Origin: Stackebrandtia nassauensis DSM 44728
GTDB taxonomy: Bacteria; Actinomycetota; Actinomycetes; Mycobacteriales; Micromonosporaceae
Length of the DNA stretch: 64,000 nt
Assembly: GCF_000024545.1 (NCBI RefSeq)
Contig: NC_013947.1
Span: forward strand, 5,208,001 to 5,272,000
Direction: 5' to 3'
Part shown: one piece after another, positions 25,787-34,375 of the stretch
Numbering within the stretch: the stretch's first letter is position 1
Layout of the letters: every line of letters starts with the position of its first letter
Translations under genes and position numbers: made by a program
Notes under the pieces: model-generated
Told to the model about the DNA's origin: nothing
The model's input: the letters and a program-made list of their open reading frames with translations, nothing else
The model's database searches: none

Positions 25787-26962
25787 TTACGACACTCGGT
25801 AACTCCACAGCGGAATCGCCAGCTCGGCGGCGGTGAGGCCGCCGTGGAATCCGACGAAGCTGTTCAGCGGTGGGATGTCGGAGTCGCCGCCGATGATGAC
25901 GTGGCGCCGGTTGCCGGTGACCACGACGTCGCCGATGCGGGGCAGGTGCTCCGGGGTGACCGTGCCGAACCGGCCGGTGGCCACCGCCTCGTCCCGGGTG
26001 AGGACCTCGACGCGGTCGCCCAGCGTCTCGCGCCAGGCGGCGGCCACGTCGGCCACAGCGCCCGGCCGGGTGTGGACGTAGCGGGACCGGGGTTCGCCGA
26101 CGACCAGGCGCACCCCGTCGCGCAGGTGAGGGTGGTCGGCCAGGTCGATGTGGTCCTCGCGGGGAACCTCGATCATGCCGTGGTCGGCGGTGACCAGCAG
26201 CGCGGCGTCGGCGGGCAGGCCGTTGGTGATGAGCCGCAGCAGCCGGTTGACGTTGGCCACGGCCGCGTGCCAGGGCGCCGAGCCGGGCCCGTAGCCGTGG
26301 CCGCGCTTGTCCACATAGCCGTAGTAGCAGTACACGAGCGAGCGGTCGCCCTGCGACAGCGCCTTGTGGACCTCCTGGGCGGTCTCGGCGAGACTGTCGG
26401 CGGGGGCGATGGCGCCGCCCCGGAAGATCGCCTCGGTGAGTCCGGCGTCGACGAACTCGGGCCGGTGCACGATCGTGGTCGCCACCCCCGCGGCGGCGGC
26501 GCGCTCGTAGCAGGTGGGCACCGGCTGCCAGGAGCGCGGATCGGGACCGTCGGGGCCCCAGGCGATATGGGTGAGCATGTCCTCGGTACCGGGGATGTTG
26601 ACCGTGAAGCCGGTCAGGCCGTGCTGGCCGGGCGCGACGCCGGTGTTGAGCGAGGCGATGCTGGTGGGGGTGGTGGATGGGTAGTTCGTGGTCAGTTCGC
26701 GCAGCGTGCCCAGTTCGCCGTCGACGGCGGCGGCCAGGTACTCGGAACTGGCGGCCGCCTCGCGCAGCAGGTGGTATCCAAGGCCGTCGACCAGCAGCAC
26801 CACGACGCGGCGGATGTCGGCCAGTTCGGCGTCGGCCAGGCCGAGGACGTCGTTGCCGTCCGGAACCTTGAGCGCCGCCAGCACCGACGGCAGGATGTCG
26901 CTCAGGGCGGCCTCCCCGTAGCGCGGCGAGGCGGGTTCATATAGTTCGGCGTCGATCTCCAT
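25787..26962 (-). CDS. Alkaline phosphatase-superfamily nucleotide pyrophosphatase/phosphodiesterase
   Basis: 391 residues with the two-metal site of type I phosphodiesterases: VLLVDGLGYHL (about residue 56), nucleophile Thr in YPSTTPTSIASLNTG (about 95), a YVDKRGHGYGP metal motif (about 217), LLVTADHGMIEVP (about 257) and FHGGLT near the end. Members cleave nucleotide or phospholipid phosphodiesters; the substrate is unknown. No signal peptide is visible, so it seems cytoplasmic. It is divergent from an ArsR-type regulator across 139 bp and is the first gene of a probable phosphodiesterase-dinB transcript. Confidence 0.9.
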   Translation of the reverse strand: MEIDAELYEPASPRYGEAALSDILPSVLAALKVPDGNDVLGLADAELADIRRVVVLLVDGLGYHLLREAAASSEYLAAAVDGELGTLRELTTNYPSTTPTSIASLNTGVAPGQHGLTGFTVNIPGTEDMLTHIAWGPDGPDPRSWQPVPTCYERAAAAGVATTIVHRPEFVDAGLTEAIFRGGAIAPADSLAETAQEVHKALSQGDRSLVYCYYGYVDKRGHGYGPGSAPWHAAVANVNRLLRLITNGLPADAALLVTADHGMIEVPREDHIDLADHPHLRDGVRLVVGEPRSRYVHTRPGAVADVAAAWRETLGDRVEVLTRDEAVATGRFGTVTPEHLPRIGDVVVTGNRRHVIIGGDSDIPPLNSFVGFHGGLTAAELAIPLWSYRVS

Positions 26963-27066
26963 GGTGGCGACGGTACTCGAATACGGATACGACTGCGGGT
27001 ACTGACAGCCCGTGAACCACCTGGAGTCGTTGGATTGTCACTATCCGAATAATTGCAGTAGAAGTC

Positions 27067-27095
27067 TTGTGGACCTCTTCGCGCGAGCATAGATT
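27067..27095 (+). promoter_or_regulatory. Predicted promoter for a leaderless regulator mRNA
   Basis: TTGTGG (27067-27072), 17-bp spacer, TAGATT (27090-27095). Only 6 bp separate the -10 from the ATG at 27102 and there is no ribosome binding site, which suggests a leaderless transcript. Confidence 0.4.
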
Positions 27096-27101
27096 TCCGG
27101 C

Positions 27102-27683
27102 ATGTCCGAGGTCAGACGCATCACCGATCCCGAAACTCTCAAGGCGCTCGCCCACCCGATGCGGCAGAAACTGCAACGGCTGCTGCTGCAACTGGGCCCG
27201 GCCACCGTCGGCACGCTCGCCGAGAAGGTCGACGGCGATCCGGGCCAGGTCAGCTACCACCTGCGCAAGCTCGCCGAGGCCGGGTTCATCGAGGAGGCGC
27301 CCGAACTGGTGCGGGACTTCCGGCAGCGGTGGTGGCGGGCGGTGCTGGAGCCGCATTCGTGGTCCTCGTCGGACTTCGAGTCCCCTGCGGGCCGCGTCCT
27401 GGTCAAGACGCTCAACGCGCAGTGGGTCGTCGAGCAGTTCCAGGCGGTGCGCGAAAGCCGCAAGTCCACCGCGAAGGAGCAGTTCGGCGAGGAATGGCAG
27501 GGAGCTTCCACCTCCAGCCAGTCGTTCCTGAGGCTCACCGCCGCCGAGACCATCGAGATGGTGGCCGAGTTCCAGGCGCTGTGCAAACGCTGGTCGCGCT
27601 ACAGCGAGGAGCACCGCGACGACGGCACGCCTGGACGCGAGAACGTCCGCTTCTTCTACCACACCTTTCCGGAGCGTCCCTGA
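27102..27683 (+). CDS. ArsR-like winged-helix regulator
   Basis: 193 residues. The N-terminal 75 residues form a winged helix of the ArsR type: LKALAHPMRQKLQRLLLQLG, here the ALAHPMRQKL segment, then TVGTLAEKVDGDPGQVSYHLRKLAEAGFI (recognition helix around QVSYHLRKL). The C-terminal part, with WWRAVLEPHS and helical stretches, is typical of ArsR regulators that sit in front of MFS exporters, and lacks the metal-binding Cys motifs of true ArsR/SmtB sensors. The stop overlaps the ATG of the MFS gene (TGATG), so the pair is translationally coupled; it probably controls that exporter. Confidence 0.9.
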   Translation: MSEVRRITDPETLKALAHPMRQKLQRLLLQLGPATVGTLAEKVDGDPGQVSYHLRKLAEAGFIEEAPELVRDFRQRWWRAVLEPHSWSSSDFESPAGRVLVKTLNAQWVVEQFQAVRESRKSTAKEQFGEEWQGASTSSQSFLRLTAAETIEMVAEFQALCKRWSRYSEEHRDDGTPGRENVRFFYHTFPERP

Positions 27684-28945
27684 TGTCACAAGCCCCCGCC
27701 ACCCCTGCCTCCGCTCCCGGCCCGGCTCGCGCCGACGCCCCGCCCGCACGCCCGGCCTACCGCGACGGCGCGTACCTGCGGTACACCGCCGGTCAGTCGA
27801 TCTCGATCGTCGGCGACCAGGTCTGGTACGTCGCGCTGTCGTGGGCGGCGGTGCAGCTCGCCTCGCCCGCCGTCGCGGGTCTGATCATGACCGTTTCGGC
27901 CCTGCCGAGGCTGATCCTGCTGTTGCTGGGCGGCGTCTATGTGGACCGCTTCGGGCCCAAGAAGCTCATGATCGGCAGCGACCTGCTGCGCGTCGTGGTG
28001 TCGCTGACGGCCGCCGCGATCGCCCTGGCCGCTCCGAGCATCGCGCTGCTGGTCGTGGTCGGGCTGGTCTTCGGCATCGTGTCGGCGGTGTTCATGCCCG
28101 CCGCCGGAGCCATGGGCCCGTTGCTGCTGAGCAAAGAACAGCAGACCGCGGGGGTGGCGTTGCGGGAGCTGTCCGGCCGGATCGCCCTGACGGTGGGGGC
28201 GCCGCTGGGCGGCCTGCTGGTCGCGGTCGGCGGACTCTCACTCGCCGCCACAGTGGACGCGTTCACCTTCGCGCTGTCGGCGTGGACGCTGTGGTCACTG
28301 CGGCCCCGGCAGGCCGCCAAATCCGACCGGCCCCCCGCCCCCACCGGCGCGGCGCTCAAGGAGGGGCTGTCCTACCTGTGGAACCACGGCCTGGTGCGCA
28401 ACCTCATGCTGGCCGGGCTGCTGGTGAACCTGGGCTTCGTCGGCCCGATGAACGTGGGTCTGGCGCTGCTGTCCGAGGCTCGCGGCTGGGGTGCCGGGGG
28501 CATCGGTTACATGCTGGCCGGTTTCGGTGGCGGCGCGGCCGTCAGCGCGCTGATCCTGTTGCGGTTCAAGCCGCGTCGGGCGACCGGCCTCATCATCGCG
28601 GCGTGCGCGGCGCTCCAGGCGGTCGCGGTGTTCGCGCTGGCGGTGGTGCCGACGGTGTGGTTGGCGGTCGCCGCGACCAGCGCGACCGGCCTGGTCTCGG
28701 GTGTCATGGGCGTCCTGATGGGCTCGCTGGTCCAGGTCAACACGGACGACGCCTACCGGGGCCGGGTGTCGAGTGTGTCGACCGTGCTCAACTACGGCAT
28801 CACGCCGCTGGCGGTCGCGGGCAGCGGCATCGCGGTGGCCACCGCCGGGATGACGGCGACCTTCGCGGTCAGTGCCGCGCTGATCCTTGCCGGTGGCCTG
28901 GCATGCGTCGCCCGCCGCGACCTGCGCACCGCCCAGCTGCCGTAA
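27683..28945 (+). CDS. MFS exporter
   Basis: 420 residues, about 12 membrane helices after a 37-residue Ala/Pro-rich N-terminus. It starts its core with YLRYTAGQSISIVGDQVWYVAL split as GQSISIVGDQVWYVAL, the hallmark of the MFS group containing macrolide and enterobactin exporters (MefA/EntS-like). Motif A appears as GGVYVDRFGPKKLM (about residue 88). It is translationally coupled to the ArsR-like regulator, so export of a toxic compound sensed by that regulator is likely, but the substrate is unknown. The open frame extends upstream in the regulator; the start is set by the coupling overlap. Confidence 0.9.
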   Translation: MSQAPATPASAPGPARADAPPARPAYRDGAYLRYTAGQSISIVGDQVWYVALSWAAVQLASPAVAGLIMTVSALPRLILLLLGGVYVDRFGPKKLMIGSDLLRVVVSLTAAAIALAAPSIALLVVVGLVFGIVSAVFMPAAGAMGPLLLSKEQQTAGVALRELSGRIALTVGAPLGGLLVAVGGLSLAATVDAFTFALSAWTLWSLRPRQAAKSDRPPAPTGAALKEGLSYLWNHGLVRNLMLAGLLVNLGFVGPMNVGLALLSEARGWGAGGIGYMLAGFGGGAAVSALILLRFKPRRATGLIIAACAALQAVAVFALAVVPTVWLAVAATSATGLVSGVMGVLMGSLVQVNTDDAYRGRVSSVSTVLNYGITPLAVAGSGIAVATAGMTATFAVSAALILAGGLACVARRDLRTAQLP

Positions 28946-28967
28946 CGCCGCGACGGCCGCGACCGGG

Positions 28968-29726
28968 CTACCCGACGGGCTTGCGAGCCAGCACGTGGAT
29001 GTGCGTCGCGATGTCCCGATACGGCGCCAGGGCGGCCGTCGCGGCCTCGAACTCCCGCAAGGCTTGCGCCGCACCGGGTTCGGTGTCCCGGCCGCCCGGC
29101 GTCATGTCCGCCAGCACCTGCACCCCGTGCCGCTGCTCCACGGTCAGCCCGCCGCTGGCCACCAACGTCACCAGTTCCTCCGGATCGAAGCGGCGGCACA
29201 ACGTGTCCCGCTCCCCCACGCGTCCGTCCGGGTCGTTCAGCAACGCCATCGCCGCCGACAGGTTCCCGATCAGCGCGCGCGACAGCACCGCCCCGACCCG
29301 GTTGGCTCCCAGGATGCTCGCCGCTCCGCCCGGGGCCAGCACCGAGGCGATCGCGTCCATCGACAGTTGCGGCGAGTCGACCATCTCCAGCACGCTGTGG
29401 CACAGCACCAGCCGCACGCTGCCGGGCTCGACGAGTCCGGTGAGCGCGTCGGTGTCGCCCTGCACCGCCGTGACGCGTTCGGCGACCCCGGCGTCGGCCG
29501 CGCGCCGCGTCAGTCCCGCCAGCGCGTTGGGGCTGGGGTCGACGACGGTGACCTCGTATCCGGCCTGCGCCAACGGAACCGCGAACCCGCCGGTTCCGCC
29601 GCCGACGTCGACCACCCGACAGGGACCCTCCACAGTGTCACAGTCCATGGGCCGGGCCAGTTCGCCGGTCACGACCGACCACACCACGGCCAACCGCGAC
29701 GACGGCACGGCTTTCAACGCATCCAC
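28968..29726 (-). CDS. SAM-dependent methyltransferase
   Basis: 252 residues from a GTG start (VDALKAVPSSRLAVVW); an upstream ATG at 29768 would add 14 residues but would reach into the promoter region of the divergent gene. The Rossmann SAM-binding motif VVDVGGGTGGFAVPLA is at about residue 37, followed by VTVVDPSPNAL and the LVLCHSVLEMVD motif. Class I methyltransferase of the UbiE/methyltransf_11 kind. The acceptor is unknown. The gene is convergent with the MFS exporter and divergent from another methyltransferase. Confidence 0.88.
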   Translation of the reverse strand: MDALKAVPSSRLAVVWSVVTGELARPMDCDTVEGPCRVVDVGGGTGGFAVPLAQAGYEVTVVDPSPNALAGLTRRAADAGVAERVTAVQGDTDALTGLVEPGSVRLVLCHSVLEMVDSPQLSMDAIASVLAPGGAASILGANRVGAVLSRALIGNLSAAMALLNDPDGRVGERDTLCRRFDPEELVTLVASGGLTVEQRHGVQVLADMTPGGRDTEPGAAQALREFEAATAALAPYRDIATHIHVLARKPVG

Positions 29727-29785
29727 GCCGCAGAGCCTAGCCCAGGGCTCCGGGTATCGTTGCCCCACGCCAAAGTGGAGGATTC

Positions 29786-30442
29786 ATGCGACCCGATCCC
29801 GACGCCCACACCCGCGAGCTGGCCGCCAAGGCCACGACCGACCCGACCGGCTGGTTCGAGGAGCTGTACGCCGAGGCCGCCGACGGCCGCGCCACCGTCC
29901 CGTGGGACCGGGGCGTACCCGCCGCGCTGCTGGCCGAGTGGGCGCGTGACCTGGACGGCACCGGCAAACGCGCCATGGTCGTCGGCTGCGGGCTGGGCCG
30001 CGACTCCGAGTTCATCGCGAGCCTGGGCTTCGACACGGTCGCCTTCGACGTCTCCGCGACCGCGATCGCCACGACCAAGGCCCGGCACCCGGATTCGAGG
30101 GTCGACTATGTCACCGCCGACCTGCTGGACCTGCCCGGCGACTGGCGGCACGCCTTCGACCTCGTCGTGGAGGACATGACCGTGCAGTCGCTGCCCGATC
30201 CGCCCCGTGCCCAGGCGATCGCCAACATCCCGCCGCTGGTCGGCCCCGGCGGCACGCTGCTGGTGGTGGCCGCCGCGAACCTCACCGGTGCCGCCACCGA
30301 CGGCCCGCCCTGGCCGCTGGTCCGCGCCGAGATCGACGCCTTCGCGACCGACGGCCTGCGGGCGGCGAACGTCGAGTGCGTTCCCGACGCCACCGACCCG
30401 GCGATCAACCGGTGGCGGGCCGAGTTCCGGCGCCCCTCCTGA
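29786..30442 (+). CDS. TPMT-like SAM-dependent methyltransferase
   Basis: 218 residues. The pattern W-F-E-E-L-Y, then TVPWDRGVPAALLAEWA and AMVVGCGLGRDSEFIASLG, fits the thiopurine S-methyltransferase-like family, including bacterial enzymes that methylate halides, thiols, selenium or tellurium compounds. SAM motif I is VVGCGLGRDSE (about residue 65); acidic FDVSATAI follows at about 88. ATG with GTGGAGGATTC upstream. It is followed by RraA-like and RpiB-like genes on the same strand, separated by a 91-bp gap that makes a separate promoter possible. Confidence 0.87.
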   Translation: MRPDPDAHTRELAAKATTDPTGWFEELYAEAADGRATVPWDRGVPAALLAEWARDLDGTGKRAMVVGCGLGRDSEFIASLGFDTVAFDVSATAIATTKARHPDSRVDYVTADLLDLPGDWRHAFDLVVEDMTVQSLPDPPRAQAIANIPPLVGPGGTLLVVAAANLTGAATDGPPWPLVRAEIDAFATDGLRAANVECVPDATDPAINRWRAEFRRPS

Positions 30443-30533
30443 GCCCCGATCGGCTCGGCCGGTCCCCCGGCCGTCCCGTGATCCGGCTCGCTTGAGCGTC
30501 CGCGACCACCCCGGCTTGGGTAACCTCAGCGCT

Positions 30534-31151
30534 GTGACCACCGGATTCGAGAACGTACCCACCACCGCCCTCGCCGACGTCCTGGGCCGCGCCCAGGTCA
30601 TGGACACCGGGATCCGTCCACTGTGGCAACCGGTTCCGTCCGTCGCGGGCCCGGCGTTCACGGTGCGCTGCCCGCCCGGCGACAACCTGATGCTGCACGC
30701 CGCGATCTACCGGGCCGAGCCCGGTGCGGTCATCGTCGTCGAATCCGGCGACCTCGACTACGCGCTGGCGGGCGGCAACGTCTGCGCGGTCGCGCAGCGG
30801 CGTGGCGTCGCGGCCTTCGTCGTCGACGGACTCATCCGCGACCTGGCCGAAGTCCGCGACAACGGCTTCCCCGTGTTCGCACGCGGCGTCATCCCGATCC
30901 CGGGCACCAAGAAGGCCGTTGCCCCGCTCAACGGCGAAGTGCGATGCGGTGGCGTCACCGTCAACGGCGGCGACATCGTCGTGGCCGACGAGGAAGGCGT
31001 CGTCGTCACCCCGTTCGCCCGCCGCGACGAGGTGGTCGCCGCCGCGCGCGAGAAGCTCGCCAAGGAGGAGGCGCAAACGCTCGACGACTGGGAGGCCGAG
31101 CACCGCGCCCGTATCGACAAGATCCTCACCGACAACAACTTCGAAGGCTGA
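30534..31151 (+). CDS. RraA-family protein (possible aldolase)
   Basis: 205 residues from a GTG. The family pattern is clear: TTALADVLGRAQ (about residue 9), the GGNVCAVAQRRGVAAFVVDGLIRD block (cited here as GGNVCAVAQRRGVAAF and DGLIRD, about 78-101) and PVFARGVIP. The R-x-x-x-x-x-x-x-x-D catalytic arrangement of HMG/CHA aldolases lies in this block. RraA homologues are either inhibitors of RNase E or class II pyruvate aldolases acting on 4-hydroxy-4-methyl-2-oxoglutarate; proteins of this family outside proteobacteria are usually the latter or unknown. The C-terminal helix is charged. It precedes an RpiB-like gene by 29 bp, suggesting joint carbohydrate or keto-acid metabolism. Confidence 0.85.
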   Translation: MTTGFENVPTTALADVLGRAQVMDTGIRPLWQPVPSVAGPAFTVRCPPGDNLMLHAAIYRAEPGAVIVVESGDLDYALAGGNVCAVAQRRGVAAFVVDGLIRDLAEVRDNGFPVFARGVIPIPGTKKAVAPLNGEVRCGGVTVNGGDIVVADEEGVVVTPFARRDEVVAAAREKLAKEEAQTLDDWEAEHRARIDKILTDNNFEG

Positions 31152-31180
31152 ACCCGACGAGCGAAGGGTAGAACTGGGGC

Positions 31181-31624
31181 ATGCGTATTTCCGTAGCCGC
31201 CGACTGCACCGACGGCGTCGCCGGGTCGCTTATCCAGGCGCTGGAATCCCGGGGGCACACGGTGATCCCGCACGGCATCCTCGCCGAGGACGACCGCGAC
31301 GACTGGGCCTGGTGCTGCGCCGCAGCAGCCGCCGACGTGGCGGCGGGCCGGGCCGATCAGGGACTGGTCGCCTGCTGGACCGGCACCGGAGCCTCGATCG
31401 CCGCCAACAAGGTCGACGGCGTCCGAGCGGCCCTGTGCACCGACGCGGCCACCGCCGACGGTGCCCGCAAGTGGAACGACGCGAACGTGCTGGCGTTGAG
31501 CCTGCGACTGACCTCGGCACCGCAGCTGGAGGAGATCCTGGACGCCTGGTTCGGCGGTCAGCCCAGCACCGACGCCGATGACGCGGCGAACATCCGCCAC
31601 CTGGGCGAACTCGAACGCCGCTGA
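31181..31624 (+). CDS. RpiB/LacA-LacB-family sugar-phosphate isomerase
   Basis: 147 residues. RpiB-type isomerases interconvert aldose and ketose phosphates. The core ACWTGTGASIAANKV (about residue 64) keeps the catalytic Cys and the anion-binding GTG loop, and GARKWNDANVLALS (about 95) is the second signature. The N-terminus MRISVAADCTDGVAGSLI is shorter in its D-H motif than classical RpiB (which has D-H-x-G), so it belongs to the divergent actinobacterial branch and the substrate is uncertain. ATG start, 29 bp after the RraA-like gene; the two may act in one pathway. It converges on the beta-propeller gene with a 4-bp gap. Confidence 0.85.
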   Translation: MRISVAADCTDGVAGSLIQALESRGHTVIPHGILAEDDRDDWAWCCAAAAADVAAGRADQGLVACWTGTGASIAANKVDGVRAALCTDAATADGARKWNDANVLALSLRLTSAPQLEEILDAWFGGQPSTDADDAANIRHLGELERR

Positions 31625-31628
31625 CGGG

Positions 31629-33095
31629 TCAGTCGATCGCGTACAGCTTGATGTCGCCGTTGTCGAGGGTGGCCACCCAGTCGTCGCCGCTGCCCGCGCA
31701 CTGGCCCGGGTAGGCCTCGATGTCGCCGCTCTTGATGCCGATCCGCGCCCAGCACGGCTCCTCGTCGTAGCCTTCGTACATGCTGGACACGACGTACCCG
31801 CCGATGAACCCGGGGCCGTCGTGACCGGACACATCCGGTGCGGCCCAACGCTTCTTGTCCTTGCCGGTGTTGTAGAGGACCAGCTTGTCCCCCTGCGTCA
31901 CCAGCGCGTGCTTCCCGGTGGCCCGCACGGGATCAGCCTTCTTCGGGGCGGTCCATGCGACATCGCCGGTGGCGAGGTCGACCACGACGGGCCTGCCCTT
32001 GCCGTTGAGCCCCATGATCCGGCCCTCATACGCGTCGGGAAGGTCGTTGCAGTCCGAACCGTCGGCCTCCATGGGAGTGCCGACCTCGCGCTTCCAGGTC
32101 TGTGATCCGCTGTAGACGTTCCAGGCGGTCACGGCGACCTCGCAGCCGTCGGCGGGGTTGTCGTCGTGGCCGACGCGTACCAGCGTGTCCTTCGCGAGCA
32201 GCGGCGAACCGCCGTCGTCGTAACCGGCGCCGAGCACCGCGCCGCTGCCGGTGTCCAGCACGCTGATCCTGATGTCGCCTCCGCTCGTCACATGGCTTTG
32301 CAGCACCACGAACGCGCCGCCGGGGTCGGCGTCGATGACCTGGGTGCTGGCGTACGTCGGCGTCGACCAACGCACCGCGCCGGTGCGCGCGTCATGGGCC
32401 GAGATCACGCATTCGCCCAGTTCGCCGTCCTGGCCTCCCTGGCACACCGACAGGTACGCGGCGTCGCCGACCAGTTCGACGAAGGACGCCTCCGCGTTGG
32501 TCCACAGTTTCTTGCCCGTCGCCGGATCGACGAAGTCGGTGATCTTGTGACCCGGCCATGAGTCCTCGTCGGGGTCGTCCCGGCTGAACGCGACCGAGCT
32601 GTCACCGATGATCGCCTTCTCGTCGCTTTCGTCGACCTCGCGGTCCCAGACCCGCTTGCCCTTGCCGTCGAGCCCGGACACGGTGTCGTCGCTCCCGTTC
32701 ACCACATACCCGTCGCCCACGGGGAGCAGTTCGGAACCGTCTTCGACGTCCACGCCACTGCTGGTCCACCGTGGCTTGTCGTCCACGAGCGGGTGGTCCT
32801 TCTCGTCGTCCGGCTCGGGTTCGTCCTCGGACGGCAGTTCCACCGGCTGCTCGTCCAGCAACGGGACGGTGCGCCCGGTGTCGACCGCGACGTCGGGGCC
32901 AGGCTGCCCCGAACCGCTGGTGAACACCACCGTCAGCACCACGGCGAGCACGACCATCCCGGCGGCGGCCCCGGCGAGGAGCCGGGTGCGGGGATTGGCT
33001 CGCCGCACCAACGCCAGCGCCACGGCCGCCGCGTCTCGCACCGACGCGGGGCGCGGCAGCGGGTCCTGCGGCGGCGTTGACTCATCGGAATTCAT
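31629..33095 (-). CDS. Membrane-anchored PQQ-like beta-propeller protein
   Basis: 488 residues. A cytoplasmic segment of about 40 residues and one helix (LLAGAAAGMVVLAVVLTVVF, about residues 39-58) anchor an extracytoplasmic domain. That domain has repeats with the W-x-x-x-V, G-L-x-G-x and V-D-x-A-T-G-x-x-x-W patterns of PQQ-enzyme-like beta-propellers (VDPATGKKLW, SAHDARTGAVRWS, VDLATGDVAWTA). An acidic Asp/Glu-rich linker follows the helix. There are no catalytic residues of quinoprotein dehydrogenases visible, so a binding or scaffold role is more likely. It is divergent from two paralogous membrane proteins, an arrangement that suggests a common envelope process. Confidence 0.8.
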   Translation of the reverse strand: MNSDESTPPQDPLPRPASVRDAAAVALALVRRANPRTRLLAGAAAGMVVLAVVLTVVFTSGSGQPGPDVAVDTGRTVPLLDEQPVELPSEDEPEPDDEKDHPLVDDKPRWTSSGVDVEDGSELLPVGDGYVVNGSDDTVSGLDGKGKRVWDREVDESDEKAIIGDSSVAFSRDDPDEDSWPGHKITDFVDPATGKKLWTNAEASFVELVGDAAYLSVCQGGQDGELGECVISAHDARTGAVRWSTPTYASTQVIDADPGGAFVVLQSHVTSGGDIRISVLDTGSGAVLGAGYDDGGSPLLAKDTLVRVGHDDNPADGCEVAVTAWNVYSGSQTWKREVGTPMEADGSDCNDLPDAYEGRIMGLNGKGRPVVVDLATGDVAWTAPKKADPVRATGKHALVTQGDKLVLYNTGKDKKRWAAPDVSGHDGPGFIGGYVVSSMYEGYDEEPCWARIGIKSGDIEAYPGQCAGSGDDWVATLDNGDIKLYAID

Positions 33096-33205
33096 CGATC
33101 TTCCTCATCCTCGGGTGGCGTCGACACGATAGCCTGCTCACGCCACAACCGCTGGTTGCGCGACGGTCGTACTATGCCCGGTGCGAACCCACCCCAGGAG
33201 CCCCC

Positions 33206-34375
33206 GTGGACACCGAGACCGATTCCCCGCGAGTCGACGAGCCCGAAACCGGACCGTCGGCTCCCGTCGTCGTGGACGACGACCGGGTACCGCTGCGCGT
33301 CAAGATCGGCTGGTTCGCCGGGATCGCCGCCGGGCTGGTCGGCCTGGGGACGTTCCAGGTGGTCAGCAGCGAGGCGAACTCCCCCGAGGGAGTGGTGACG
33401 GGGTTCTTCGAGGCGCTCACGGCCGGGGACGTCGACACCGCGTTGACCTATGTGGAACCGTCCGCGGTCCCGATCGGCGAGGAAGCCCGGTTCCTGACCC
33501 CCGCCGCCATCAACCGCGACTGGAAGGTCACCGCCATCGGCGATGCCGAAGCCAACGAGTACCAGACCGAGTTCGAGGTGGAGGTGACGATCGGCGGCCC
33601 CCGGGGCACCGCGTCGGGCAGCTTCACGGTGGCCGGGGACAAAGAGGACGGGTGGCTGCTGCAGGACCCGTTCGCACCGGTGATCTTCCCGCGCTCGCCG
33701 CTGCGATACCCGCAGGTCAACGGATACATCCCGAAGCCCCAGGCGAGCCGTGAGATAAGCAAGGGCACGGGATACCGACTGTTCCCCGGCATGTACACGT
33801 TCTACGAGGACATTCCCGAAACCCTGTCCGTCAAGGGAGTCAAGACGCTCGCCGCGTTTCCCACCGGCGAGCGCGCCGACTACACCGAGGGGACGTTCCA
33901 CCCCGGACGCGTCACGGCGAAGTCCAAGACGCTCGCGTCGGCCAACAACCGGATCAAGACGCTCGTCGACTCGTGCGCCGAACAGTCCGTCGCCGAGCCG
34001 TCCGGCTGCCCGTTCGGCGTCGGCGACTTCGTCAACACCAGCGACGGCAAGCACGTCGAGGAACTCCGCTCGCTGAGCTGGAAGGTCGAGGAATACCCGA
34101 AGGCCGGACTGGTCGACGCGCGCTTCGACGCCGACGGCGACACCTATGAGAACACCGGTTTCCGGGTCCTGACCAAGACCGCCGGAGCCGTGACGCTCAA
34201 GGGAACCGGCATCGACACCGACGACAAGACCACCAAGTTCAGCGTCCGCTGTCGCATCGACCTGGACAGCCTCGCCGCGACCGTCGACCCCAAGGGAGTG
34301 GTCACACTGTCGCCTCTCGCCAACACCGAGACCGACCGGGGATCCGGTTCCTGCGCCAAGGAGACCTCGCGGTGA
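33206..34375 (+). CDS. Membrane protein with NTF2-like stalk, first of a tandem pair
   Basis: 389 residues from a GTG with CAGGAG upstream. One membrane helix (about residues 36-52, GWFAGIAAGLVGLGTFQV) follows a short acidic N-terminus. Next is an NTF2/DUF4878-like domain (VVTGFFEALTAGDVDTALTY), then a beta-rich region. The Cys pair DSCAEQSVAEPSGCPFGVGDF and the C-terminal VRCRID and GSCAKE are shared with the next gene: C-(10-12)-C-P-F followed by a gap and a conserved W-K-V-x-x-Y-P (motif cited in pieces to stay short). It is probably surface-exposed. The function is not recognised. It is translationally coupled to its paralogue through a GTGA overlap. Confidence 0.75.
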   Translation: MDTETDSPRVDEPETGPSAPVVVDDDRVPLRVKIGWFAGIAAGLVGLGTFQVVSSEANSPEGVVTGFFEALTAGDVDTALTYVEPSAVPIGEEARFLTPAAINRDWKVTAIGDAEANEYQTEFEVEVTIGGPRGTASGSFTVAGDKEDGWLLQDPFAPVIFPRSPLRYPQVNGYIPKPQASREISKGTGYRLFPGMYTFYEDIPETLSVKGVKTLAAFPTGERADYTEGTFHPGRVTAKSKTLASANNRIKTLVDSCAEQSVAEPSGCPFGVGDFVNTSDGKHVEELRSLSWKVEEYPKAGLVDARFDADGDTYENTGFRVLTKTAGAVTLKGTGIDTDDKTTKFSVRCRIDLDSLAATVDPKGVVTLSPLANTETDRGSGSCAKETSR

